Shown here piece by piece: positions 14,082 through 26,576 of a stretch of DNA of 64,000 bases (within the stretch, counting starts at the first letter, position 1; every line of letters starts with the position of its first letter). The notes beneath the pieces are model-generated. The model was not told the origin of the DNA, did not search any database, and saw only the letters and a list, made by a program, of their open reading frames with translations. The stretch is from Letharia columbiana (lineage: Eukaryota; Ascomycota; Lecanoromycetes; Lecanorales; Parmeliaceae): contig NW_023501086.1 in assembly GCF_014066305.1 (NCBI RefSeq), positions 124,001 through 188,000 of the forward strand. The letters run 5' to 3'. The position numbers were made by a program, and so were the translations under genes.

Positions 14082-17000
14082 ATTATCTCCTCTTCTAGAT
14101 CTTAATCCTTAGACGCCTAAGTAAAAATAGAATACTTATTAAAAAATCTTTAAATTCTAATAGAGAAATAAGAGAAAAGAGTTAATCGATTACGATAGCG
14201 TTTTAATAACGCGATAGAATTAACTATTACGCGCTATAGGCGTATTATTAATATATTATATAATAATATTAATACTATCTTCGAGAATAATATTACTTTT
14301 ATAATATTAATGAATAGTAACTTATAGTAAGCTAACGCGCTTAGTATTAGCGTTTCTATAGCGCTAATTAATAGCCTCTATAATAAATAATATTAGATTT
14401 AAGAACTTATAATAAAATCTTAAAAACTTAATAAATAAAAGAAGAGAGAAGAGTTTCTCTATAGATAACGTTATTTCTATAACGTATTACGTTTATAGCA
14501 AAGTAATATAATAATAATCTTTATTATAGAAATTCGAAGGGAGTAATTAATAAAGCGATATGTTCGCGATAACGCTTTCGATTATTAATTAATAATAATA
14601 GTAGAAATAATAATAATAGCTAGACGACGCGGCTCTATAGATAACAGCGAAATATTATTACATTACTACTATCTACGTTACTAAATATTACTTATTAATA
14701 ATAACGCTATAATAGAGAATATAAAAATCCCTTTTAAATTATTTATTTTTATTCTTTATAACTTTTAACGTCTCTCTTATAAGTGCTTACTTTAGCGCTA
14801 TAACGTTGATATTAATACTAATATAAATATAGTATATCTTATTATATTAGTAATCTACTTCTCTTTATTATAAGTATCTTATTATTATTAATTACGTCGA
14901 TACGTAGACTAATAATTTTATAGTACTCTTTTTTAATAATAATAATAACTTTAATAATAAGTATATAATCGCTTTATAGACGCGATTATTAACTCTTAAT
15001 TATTTCTACTATAATCGCTTTATATATATATTCGCTAATAAGTTCTAGTATTTAATTTATTATATAGAACTTACTTTTATCGAGATAACGATTTATATAT
15101 TTAAAATAAGTCTTTCTTCTATAATAATTATAAGACTAAAAGATATAATATTAGCCGCTATATTAAAATTCCTCTATATCTTTAAACGTAAATAAGAAAA
15201 TTAATATAACGTTATCGTCGTATTAAATAATCTTAAAAGCTATTTTATCGACGAGCTAAGCTCGATAAAGAGATTATCTAATAATATAAGTTATAAAAAT
15301 ATACGATAATAATAACTTCGATTATCTTTATTATAATTATAGATTTCTAAGATTAGCTTATAGCGATATATAAGTATATAGAGAAATTAAAGAAAATAAA
15401 TAAGTTATTAGAAAAAAAGCTTAAGAGCCTTTATCGATATATAATAAACGTCGATAAGTATTAACGCGAAGACTATACTTTAATTATCTTTTTATTAAAA
15501 AACTAGATTAATAAATTTAACTTAAGATCTAACGCTAAGATAGCGGAGAATACTTAAATAATAATCTTTTTTAATAATAGCGCTAATATAGAGTCTCTAG
15601 ATAGTTCTTTAATAGCTATTTTAAATAAAAATACGTTTATATTAATAGTATATATTTTAATATAATAAATCTCCTCTATAGTAGAGTTTAATAGATAATT
15701 AAATAATATAATTATTTTTTTAATCTATATTTTAATAGTAGTAAATATAGAGAAGTGCGAGCGTAGTATAAGTATTATCTAGAAATATATCTAATCTAAT
15801 TAATAATTATATCTTATTTTATCGCTTTTACTTACTCGCTATTAATTTATATAATTAATTAAGCTTTTTAATAATAAGAGACTTATTATTTATTACTTAA
15901 TATATTTATTTATTATTTATCTATTTATAAACTTAGATTAGCTCGCTAATATTAATAAATTTATTATCTAATAATTATTAATTATACTCTTCGCCTTAAT
16001 TAGTTTATTTAACTTTATATTAAATATCTTTCTTATACTTAATCTTATTAATAATTACTTCGATCTTCTAAAGCTTATTATTATTAATAAGATTAAGAGT
16101 CTATATAAAGACTTTCGCTACGTTATTATAATCGCGAAGATAATAAAATTTAAATAATAATATATAAAAGATATTATAAATTTTATATATTAAGAGTAGA
16201 AGTAGATAATATATCTACGCCTCTATCTTATCTATAATTTAAAATAATTTTATAAATTTATAAAATAACTTCTTATTTAGATATTTTTATTTTAGATTCT
16301 TAATTATTAATATTACTAAATTATCTATCTTATAACTTTAAAATTAATATATTTTATTATAATATTTAAACTAAGTCGTAATTACGTTATAAAAACGCTT
16401 TACTATCTTATTTCTTAATACTTATAACTTCTTTACCCTATTATTTATAATAAATATCTCCTTCTCGATAAAATTATTCTTAATCTTTTAATAGATTTTA
16501 GAATAATATTTATATATTAGAAAGAACGATATTATTTTAATAAAGAAATATTAATTATTTATATAAGTAAACTCTATTATTAATAATTATTTCGCTTAAA
16601 TATTTTACTTATTATTAGCGAATATATATAAGAAATATTTTAATATCTAATTTTATTATTTAGTTTATTTATTAATTTATAGATAAAAGATAATACTTAG
16701 ATATCGCTTAATTTTAAAATAAAAGTAAATAATAAACTAGAAGCTATTAATAAATATAGAGTCTTTATTATTAATAATATTATTTAATATACTATAGCGA
16801 TATATTATTTTAAAATAAAATACTTTCGCTAGCTAAGCGATATCGATTATAATAGATATAAAAATATATCTTATTATTTTTATAAATCGATCTATTATAA
16901 CTAGAATAATATTATAAATAATATTCTTATACTTATTCGCTAATAAGTCGATAATAAAGTCTATAGAAATTTTTATTTATAGCTTAATAGCGATAAAAAG

Positions 17001-18129
17001 CGAGCTTAATTCGCTATATAGACGATATCGCGAAGCTTTAATTCGCTAATAAATATTATATATCTTAATATAGTCGATAATTTACTTTAAATTTTTATTT
17101 TAATAATATTTATAAATAAATAGCTTATATATCTTTATAGCGCTAAAGTATTCTAATAATAAATTATTATAGCATTTATTAATAAGCTCTTTTCTTAAGA
17201 TCTTATTTCTAAGAATATAAAGATAATTATTATATCTTAATAATTTCTTAAAGTCTAAGATCTATATTTAGCTATATATATAACGCTTAATTATAAACTT
17301 ATTAATATTAATTTAAAAAGAGTTTACTTAATTATTATAGACTTATAGATCTTAAATTAATATTTTTATTAATCTTTAAAATACGTTATAAGTAATCTCT
17401 TATATAATCTTAAACTCTCTTTTAAAAATAATTATTTAAACGCTAATAATACGAAATATAGACGCTATTATTATTATAATCTTTTTATTTCTTTATAACT
17501 ACTTATCGCTAATTTAAAGTATAAGTTTTTTCTATAATATCGATAGTAGTTTAATATTTAATAACGAAGTTCTCTTATAATTAGAGCGTCGCGATAGTAA
17601 ATTAATAGAGTTTAATTTATTTATTTAATAAAAAATTTTAAAGTTATAAATAGCTAACTTTAGCGTCTAACGAATTTATCTAGAGTTTAATTTCTTCTAT
17701 TTTATAAAGTCTTTAAGATTATTATAATTTATTAGAATCTTAATATAAAATATATTATCTTCTAGATAATAATATTATTATTTTATAGATACTATAATAG
17801 CGAATAGCTCTTAATTATAAATCTTATAGTTTTACTTTATAAAAATTATTTTCTTAAATTAAAATATTATTAGTCGTTAATAATTATTTTTATTTAATTA
17901 TAAAAGTATAGTTTTTATATTAAAGTTAAAAGCGTTAATTTTAAGATATAGCTTTAAATTTAAATCGTAATAGCGTAGAAATAGCGCGATTATAAAAGTG
18001 CTTTAAAGCTATTAAAACGCTAGCTTAGCGCTATCTATTTACTCTAGTAATTTAGATTTTTTATTATTTTTATTTTCTTTAAGTAAGTTAATAAATAGTG
18101 TTATTATACTAGAATAGCTATAGATAAAT

Positions 18130-18790
18130 TATTAATAGAAATTAATAAAGTTTAAAAAGACTTATATATCTTAATAACTTTTTAATTTTAACTACTTCTT
18201 AATAATAGCGATATATTTTTAATCTATTATAATATCTTTAATAGATATAATAAACTTTAAAAACTTAACTCGTTTAATATAGAATTAATACTTCTTTAAA
18301 TTAGCGTATAGTTAAAACTAATATAAATACTTAAGTACTTATTTAATATATTATTAATACTTTACTAAATTAGCACTATAAATTAGAATATTATTTAAAT
18401 ATATTATATATATTATATTTATTAGACTTATAAAAGCTCTATTAATATATATTTAAAAAGTTATTAATATATTAGCGAGTTTAAAAGATATAACTAAATA
18501 TTCGAAATAGTCGTAATAATTATAAAACGCTATTTTCCATTTATCGCCTTTTTTAATTTAAATTTAATAATAAGTATTCTTAAGATCTAGCTTTATAAAG
18601 ATTTTAAATTTATATAAATAATTTAGAGTCTTAATAATTAGAAATAGCGAATATCGATTTTTAATAGTTATTATATTTAGACTTCGATAATTAATATAAA
18701 AATAAAGTCTTCTATTCTTTTTAAAAATAAAAAGAATTAATATTTCGATTAAGAAAGTTAAATAATAAATCTAGCTTTTCTAAAAGAAGT
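18130..18790 (-). pseudogene. Reverse transcriptase remnant of relic B
   Basis: Colinear with the fossil in relic A, with the same YRGLN-like, AFR-like and YLNN blocks on the minus strand. The plus-strand block ataaattagaatattattt at about 18378-18396 is the complement of the mutated catalytic box and is identical in both relics. Confidence 0.85.
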
Positions 18791-20648
18791 TCTTTAAATA
18801 ATATTATAGCTTCGCTAACTTCGTTTAAGATAAATTATATAAGAGATTATATAGCGACTTTTTATCGCTTTTAATCTTAATAATATAATCTCTCTATTTA
18901 AGTATAAGTAAGATCTCTACTTTTTTATTAAAAAAATATTATTAAACTCTAATAACTTCTAAGAAAGCTTTAGACTATACTCGTTTTTCGATTTACTTTA
19001 TATTATCGCGATATATATAATTATAAATATATTTAGCTTCTATTTAATAATTTAAATAAATTTAATTAATTCTTTAATCTATAATTTATTAATATTAACT
19101 TTAAATCGCTATTACTTTATCGCTAGATTTAATAATACTTATAATTAACTTAGTTCGAGTATATTTAATACGATATTAAAGCCTTTTTAGTTAATAATAT
19201 AAAAGAGTATACTATACTTCTTATCTTAATTTTAGCTATTTACTAATTAATAGTTTAGTTAATACGCGCTATAATAATATATACTTTAATCGCTTAACGC
19301 TTTTAATTATAATAAGATAATATCGTAAGATTCTAAGTTCTATTAAATTACGAACTTTTATAAAATTAAATTAATATATACTTTAGTATCGAGTAGAGTA
19401 ATAAATTACCTCTATTTACTCTAAAGCTTTATTTATTCCTTTATAAAAATAAAAAAAATTATCTCTATTAATCGTTATTTTTATCTTACTTTTAAGACGA
19501 TTATAAGATTAAATCTTTTTTTATTAATATTACGTTAATATAGATTATAGATAATTTATTAAAATTTAGATACTTAGATATTTAATAACTCTATTTACTA
19601 TAATAGAAATAACTATTCTTTTTATAATTAGAATTAAAGAATTTAACTTTACGCTTTATATTATCGTCTTAAATATATATTATATAAGCGTCGTCGTTTA
19701 AAATCGATTTAGACTTCAAAATTTAATTCTCTAGAGATTTATTCTTAGCGAATTCTCTTAAAGACCTCGAATAAAAATCGCTATCGAAGCGTATATATTC
19801 TAAAATCTTTTTCTATATAATAATCTAGATAAGAATTTCTTTTTATTATTTCGATATACTATTAATATTTAGAATCTTATTTTTAAGCTCTAATTTAAAT
19901 TTAGTTAAAAAGAAATTAACTTAATACTTCTTAGAAAATAGAAATAAATAAGCCTCTAGCTTTTTTAGATAGGTCTTAAAAATAAATATCTTCTAATCGA
20001 AGCGTTATTTAGTCTTCTCTTACTTTTTATAGATAAGAAAATAGCGATTTACTAGATCCGCTATTAAATTAAATAAAAACTACTTAAAAAATTCGAAAGT
20101 TATATCTTCTAGACTATAGATTTAATAATATTCATATTATTAGATATTAGAATTATCTTTTAAGAATTATATATAATAGATAATTCTTAATTAATTAATA
20201 GTAAAATATTTAGAATTTATAAGAAACTTAATTTCGACTTCGCGAAACTAGCGTAGATACTCTCTCTTACTAATACTCTTATAAGAATATATTCTTTTAA
20301 AGCGAAGTATTTTTGTCTTAATTAATATATTCGCTAAAGATACGATAATAATTAATATAGATAAGCTTTTACTAGTCGTAAACGATAAGCTAGCGTTATA
20401 AAGCTCGCGATTATAAACCTCTAATATAATTAATTCTTATTCTTATTTTAAATAACGATTTTTAATTCTAATAACTATAAGACGTTCTTCTATAATAAGA
20501 TCTTCTATTAATAAAAAATTCTCGAACTTATTATCGACGCTATAGTAGCTTTCGATATTATCTTTATTTTCTACTATATAATCTAGAGATAAACTCGATA
20601 TTATAATAATAATAGATCTTTTTCTTTAAAAGATAAAGAGATTAGAAT

Positions 20649-20923
20649 TATAAGAGTATAGTCTATTAACGATTAGCTAGTAAATATAGACTATAAAAGA
20701 CGTAATATTATTATAGAATTTAATAATATATTTAATAGTAGAATTAATCTCTAAAAAATATTAAAACTTCGAAGTATATAAAGTAGATTTATATTCGCTA
20801 AGTCTCTAAGTATATAGAGTACGTTATTAAAACTAGACTCTAAAAGAAACTCTAATATAGAATATACGATATCGGCGCCTTAGCGTAAGTAGAGTTAAGG
20901 CTTATAACGTATTAGATCTAATA
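20649..20923 (-). repeat. Right LTR of relic B
   Basis: 275 bp, followed directly by gacga at 20924. This is the transcription-proximal (5') LTR of the minus-strand element. Confidence 0.9.
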
Positions 20924-22345
20924 GACGACGATAATAACGTTAAGTTTCTAAGTATATAGTCTATCTAGAACTCTAATTAGTTATCTTTTAAAGATTATAT
21001 TAATACTCTAAGTCTATTATTATTAAATAAATTATCTTTAAAGCAGTTTACTAATATCGACGATTTCGATAACTTTTTCTCTCTCTTATTATCACCTTCT
21101 ATAATAAGAGCTTTATCTCTTATATTATAGCTCGATCGACGTAATTAATAATAAAAACTTATTATATCGAACGATCTAGAATCTACTTCGTTAGTAATTA
21201 TTAGAGTTAATTAAGATATAGTCTCGAAGTTATTTAAGTAAACTAGATTAAAGTCTTAATAAGACTATAAAGCTAAGATTAAAGTTGAAAAGTAAGTTAA
21301 GAAGAAGACTACTATAGCGAGAAAGAGGATAAAGACTATAAAGTCTCGAATAAAGAATATATTATAATTAGAGAATATATTAACTCAACTAAGATTCTCG
21401 TCGTTATTAATAGAATAGATATCTTATAATCTAACTTATACTAATATCTTCACCGTATAATTACTTCGTATCGAGTATATATCGTATCGAGTATATATGC
21501 TCTTAAATTGACTTTTAGTATCGATAATATACTTACTAGTTAGATATTTACTATATTAAGATCTATATTAAGTCGAGTAAGTACGAGTATAGTCGATAGA
21601 CTATATTAATATAAACGAGAAACTATCGAAGAAGAACTATTCGTAGTCAAGTTGAAGAAGAACTCTTTTTAAGTTATTCTTATTCTTCTACTTTCTATAA
21701 CGAACTCTCTACTTTAGAATATTTTATACGACTTCTATAAGATTAAGATTCGATAATTAAATTAAATATTCTAGAGTCTCGATATTATACTTTTATTTAT
21801 ACTCTTATATATAATTTATAGCTAATCGAATATCGTAACTTAAGTTATTATTCTTTTAAAGAATATACTTTCTATTAGTTTTTTACTTAACTTCTTATTT
21901 CTCTTTAAGATATAATAATAAAATTTTCTTAATATAGAATAACTAAGTTATAGAATTTTCTTTTAATTATACTTCGACGTTATAAGACTCGACTATAGTC
22001 TATTATAAATAGCGCTCGCTCTAATAGAATTACTTTTCGAATTCGTTTTTTTATTATTTAGAACGACGTTATCTCTTAAAAGTATTTATTTATATATTAA
22101 TACTTAACTTCGAAATATTATCGAAATTATTATAGAAATATAAATTCTCTTTATAATAATAGAAGATAAAGGCTAATATATATAGAATTATTTCTTTTAA
22201 TAGCGATATTTTAGCTATATTCTCGAGAGTATAGCGCTAATTTAAACTCTTCTCTCTAAGTATATAATCTATTTTTATAGCAATAGAATCTACGTAAGTC
22301 TTATTTATTTATCTTATAAAAGTCTAAAATTACTTTACTATCTCT
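20924..22345. other. RIPed relic DNA beyond relic B
   Basis: Continuation of the sequence interrupted by relic B. CA/TG depletion persists to about 22340, where composition jumps to GC-rich within a few bases. No gene or known element recognised. Confidence 0.6.
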
Positions 22346-22995
22346 GTTAGCAACTCAGCTAAAAAAGCTGGTTCCGGGGGTGTCTGCGCTTGATAGTTAG
22401 ACACCCTTATTTGAACCTAAATATCTGCCCGTAGGTCTGTAGGGCCCTATAGGGCTGTCGCAGGGCCCCCGTAGGGGCTGCTTCTAACAATGCCTCCCCC
22501 TCTAGGGGGGCTCGTTCTCGAGCTCCGAAGACAGTGCAAAAATCGCGACGTCCCGGGGACTCTTCCCCGAAAGATCCACGATTCTAAGGACAACATGCCC
22601 TGTGCTCCGGGGTTTACACCCCCGAAGACTTCTAAATGCCCGCCATTGCGGGACTTGAAATTGCCACTGAGGTTTCTGCCCACGGGGCTACCAAGTGAAA
22701 GGCCTTTGGCCCGCCTTCGCACCGGTACAATGTGGGAATGGGGCTGTATTCCGGGCCTGTGGCCCCGCCTTAGCGCACACAAATTCAGGCCTGTTTTGGC
22801 CGGCCTCGGGGTTTCTTTCCCGGGCGTCTGCTTGGGCTTTGCCCTGGGGCGTAATGCCCGAAATATCCTCGTTGGAACAGGGCTGTTCTGCCCGAAAATG
22901 TCCTCGTTGGAACAGGGCGTTCTGCCCGAAAATCTTATTTGTATAGGGCGTCCTACCCGAAAGTTTCGGCTTCGGGGCCCGCCTTCGGCGTAATT
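22346..22995. repeat. Un-RIPed GC-rich island (module X plus hairpin-rich tail)
   Basis: A 650-bp block rich in CA, TG, CC and GG sits inside RIPed DNA. It begins with module X (22346-22490), which has a RIPed twin at 24636-24780. X holds a hairpin formed by gggtgtc and gacaccc. The rest is packed with short palindromes (gggccctatagggc; cccgccattgcggg) and two near-perfect about 34-bp direct repeats at 22865-22900 and 22901-22934, with a third decayed unit to about 22965. Open frames cross it, but they are Pro/Arg/Gly-rich, match no family I know and share the hairpins, so I do not call a gene. Confidence 0.75.
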
Positions 22996-23042
22996 ATTAC
23001 CTGAGCGACCCTCTAAAAAAATCTAATTTCTGATTTTTGATG

Positions 23043-24489
23043 CTCGGGGTGGTTAAAAGTTAAGGTTCATCGAGGTTTTCTCGACTACTATTAATATTTC
23101 ATTAAATATGAAGCTATATATCTATAATTCTATTATAGCTATAACTTAATAAGCTTAACGTAATTACCCTCACGTAGCATTCGATATCGCTAAGATATTT
23201 CAGCTATTCTAGCCCGAATCTCGTTAAGTGTAACTTGTTTCCATTTCTCCGAGATCACGATACGGAGCTTATATTGATTATCTTATTTTCTTCGATATAC
23301 GCGTTCTTTTAGAATGTTTTAAATAGCTTTAATTAAGTTAAGATTAGGTGACTAAGCGAGATACTTAAGAGTTTTAATTCAGTTATCGATTTTTAGCTAC
23401 GTAACTATATTTTCGATATTAGTCTCTTTATTCTTCTTACTTTATTTTTTCTCGTAACTTAAATTACCGTCTTTCTATAGAATATTATACTCGTATATTA
23501 CTCGAAGTTAATTAATTAAGTTATAATAAATCGAAAGCTAGTAACTAATATAGTAATTTATTATTATATTATTTTCAGATAATTCTATAGTCGAGTTATA
23601 AGATATTATAGCTTTTTATTAACGTATATACTCTTAATACTTCTTCTTATTTCTATTTCGAGAACGTCGATAAGGCTTCGGAGGCTTATTAATTATAACT
23701 CGAGGCCGATCGAGTTTATTATAATAGAAGCGCAATTTACCTTTATAATTTCAAGAGATATCGACGAAAATATGAATTAAGATATCTTATTTCTAAGATA
23801 TTTTCTATATATTTTTAGAATTCTAAGTAGTATTAGCGTCTTAAAATATACGACTCTATTATATAAATTCAATATTCTAATACTTTTTATTCGTTTAGAT
23901 AACGAATTACTAATAATTCTTAATAGTATTATATTAATATATATACTCGTATTTTAATCTCTTTTTCGCGTTTAACTCGAATATCTCTTTAGTTAGACGT
24001 TACTTATATATATAAGTATTTTTAATATATTTATAACTATTACGTCGAATAGTTTAAGAATATATTAGAATTTAATAATATTTAACTTAATATTCCATTA
24101 TTTAGTTTTATACGAGATTATTTATATTTCGTAAGATATTATATATAGCTTAATTAACTTTAAAAGAACGTTTAAAACGATATTTTCTATATCTTCTAGT
24201 ATTAAGAAAGCTCTTAAGTTTTCTAAGTTATAATTATTTCTTAATCGTATCGTATGGAATATTTCTTGCGATATAAAGATCTTTAAGTATTATACTACGT
24301 TCTCGAGTATTAGCGACTTTATAGAATTTAGCTTTCTTACGCGTAGTAGTCTTTTAACGACGAGATTTATATATAGAGATATAAGAAGATATATTATACT
24401 CTATAATTAACTATTTAGAAAGATTTATAAAGATATTTTAATAGTAGTCGACGAAATCTCGATAGACTCTAACTTTTAGCTACCCCGAG
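23043..24489 (-). mobile_element. Tc1/mariner-type DNA transposon relic (RIPed)
   Basis: The 1447-bp element is bounded by inverted repeats of 47-50 bp: ctcggggtggttaaaagtta at 23043 matches the complement of the end at 24489 with a few transitions. The minus strand keeps a DDE transposase fossil. It has a helix-turn-helix-like N-terminal part near 24300, a QEDG-like box (now KDG) near 23480, and SPDLNLIE (now SPNLNLIK) near 23350, followed by a downstream helix ending near 23170. The catalytic Glu has become Lys, as a G-to-A change would do. Stops from Trp and Gln codons abound. The element is inactive. A TA target duplication is not clearly preserved. Confidence 0.88.
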
Positions 24490-24635
24490 ATAGGGGATCT
24501 AAGTATTCTCGAATCTTCGACCCTTAAATTTTTAATAACTAAGCGTATTACCCTCGATAATAGCTAGTATTACTTCGAGATAGCTAGTTAAATTCTTTAA
24601 ATTATCGACTCGAAAATAAAGCGTAAATACTATTA

Positions 24636-24780
24636 TTAGTAACTTAGCTAAAAAGCTAGTTTCGAGAGTATCTACGCTTAATAGTTAGATATCTCTATTT
24701 AAATCTAAATATCTACTTATAGAGTCTCTATAGAGCTCTATAGAATTATCGTAGAGTTCTCGTAAGAACTACTTCTAATA
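24636..24780. repeat. RIPed twin of module X
   Basis: 145 bp that align base for base with 22346-22490. Nearly every difference is C-to-T or G-to-A, including loss of the GC-rich stem of the hairpin. Same orientation, with the Tc1 relic between the two copies. Confidence 0.88.
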
Positions 24781-25059
24781 ATCTTATCTTTATAATTATA
24801 CTTATAATTCTATCTAATTTTCTTATTTAACTAAGATACTTACTTATATTTAACCTTTTTATATAACTTAATATTAGCTTTTCTTATTTAAAATAAAATT
24901 TATAGATATTTAATAGTATATTCTAAAGAGAAAATCTCGATTTATCGTTTATAGTCTTCGTTATAAATCTTATTCTTCGAATTTAATATTATCGTAAGCT
25001 TTTTATCTAATATTTTAAGTAATCGTCTTATTTAAAATATATCTATTCTTCGTATCTAC

Positions 25060-25550
25060 AAATCTAAAAAGTGAATTTTTATACGATTTTCGCCGAGTTC
25101 GTATTATAAGTACGATTTAGTTTATAAAATAAACTTTATCTATATTTAACTCTTTTCGCTAGTTCTATTAATTTAGTAACTTTAAAAATTTTTAATAACT
25201 TTAAAATTTTTACGTAATATACTTTAATATACTCTAAGTATTATTCTATATATATATAATATTAATATATATTATTATTAATATACGTATTATTATATAC
25301 TATATTAAAGTATTACTTATACGACTAATTTTATTAAATCGTTTAATTCTATAGTTAAATTTAAGTTAATATTAATACTCGTTATTATAAAACTTTATCG
25401 TTATAATATTAATTATTAGAACTTTTCTTTTTTTATACGTATTACTATTAAACTAATAGAATTAATAGAAAAGATTAAAATAGTTACTAAATCGACGAAA
25501 TTTAGATAGATTCTAATTAGATTTACTAATTCGACGAATTTTATAATTTC
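25060..25550 (+). repeat. Repeat Z, copy 1 (inverted relative to copy 2)
   Basis: About 490 bp that match the reverse complement of 61568-62072 over their whole length. Matching landmarks are cgccgagttcgtattataagt, the AT core with tatatataatattaatat, and attactattaaactaatag. It may be a short non-autonomous DNA element, since tcggcgga-like motifs occur near both ends, but no clean terminal inverted repeat survives. Confidence 0.8.
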
Positions 25551-26023
25551 CGCGATATACGCGCGATTAGCAATTTTAAATTTTATAGAAACTTTTTAGA
25601 TTTATAGATACGATAGACTATCTTTAAAGTAATATAATATTATTACGTAAGTTAATAATCTCTTATAGATTTTTTAATATTTTTCTTCTAATAGATTAGT
25701 TTTAATAATTTTATATCTCGAATATCGACGACCTTATAGAATTAAGATCTTTTAACGATATCGACCTTACGACGATTTATTTTTAATATTTTTTTCTTAT
25801 AAGAAGTATATAATATTATCGTTATTATGTAATAAAAGAGAGAAGAATAGTAGATATAGATGTAAATAAATAATTTTAGCGAGGTTACTATAATACTACG
25901 TTCAAATTCGATCTAATTTACTTAATAACTTTTTATACTCTCTAATAAAGTAGTTATAGAGCGTAACTTTCTTATAGATATTTATAGCTAGCTATATATA
26001 TAATAGCGACTTAGTCTAATAAA

Positions 26024-26100
26024 ATATATTCTACTATAGTCTTTCTACTTTATAGATAATTAATATCTTCTATTTACTAGAACTTCTCTTCTTTAAATCT
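26024..26100. repeat. Repeat W, RIPed copy
   Basis: 77 bp aligned without gaps to 28076-28152. All or nearly all differences are C-to-T or G-to-A relative to that un-RIPed copy. Confidence 0.85.
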
Positions 26101-26576
26101 AATAATCGAGTTAAGAAGTTATAGTAGTCTTAAAGAGTATTCTTATTCTTTAATTTATTAGATCTATCGTATCTATTTTTATATCTATTTTTAAGCCTAT
26201 TTCTTTTTTTAATAATTCGTTTTATTTCTAAAGTCTATAATAAGTATAGCTTATAAGTCGATTAATTCTTAATTTACTCGTAGTAATTACTTCTTCGATA
26301 ATAAAGTATTCGCTACTTAATAACTAAAATACTTTTATATTATAATATTCGATTACGAGTATACGTTAAAGTAGTATCTCGAATAACTTAATCTACTTCT
26401 TATAAATAACGCTAATAACTAAGTCGATATAACTTCTAACGCTATTCGTCTTCTTAACGAGTTAGCTTCGTCTTAGTAAACTATTATTAGCTTTATAAGC
26501 TTATTCTATATACGATTTAAGTTTCTTATCGAGTTTTATAGCGAAGTATAAGACTAGTTATTATAGCTATCGAAGT

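Larger units (their letters stand above)
13807..20923 (-). mobile_element. Ty3/gypsy LTR retrotransposon relic B, structurally complete
   Basis: Length 7117 bp, with LTRs at 13807-14081 and 20649-20923 (275 bp each). The direct duplication gacga flanks it at 13802-13806 and 20924-20928. LTR ends read tata...aata now; reversing RIP gives the canonical TGTA...ACA-type termini. The element is in minus orientation: the gag part lies on the right, reverse transcriptase near 18130-18790 (catalytic box now YLNN at about 18400-18375) and integrase near 16490-16990. It is colinear with relic A at an offset of about 10.5 kb. Stops in all frames from RIP make it non-autonomous and dead. The 5-bp duplication agrees with gypsy integration. 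Confidence 0.93.
24781..26569. other. RIPed relic DNA with repeat Z and RIPed copy of repeat W
   Basis: CA/TG-depleted sequence without recognisable genes. It contains repeat Z (25060-25550) and the RIPed copy of W (26024-26100), both annotated separately. Confidence 0.6.

Noticed and set aside
1..22340. AT-rich block as a centromere or mitochondrial insert
   Set aside because: It contains fossils of nuclear LTR retrotransposons and CpA-specific depletion, which RIP explains; no mitochondrial gene is visible, and centromere identity cannot be judged from sequence.
22490..22993. 167-codon open frame in the GC-rich island
   Set aside because: Its translation is Pro/Arg/Gly-rich low complexity generated by the hairpins and direct repeats. 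It has no family resemblance, and high GC makes chance frames long.
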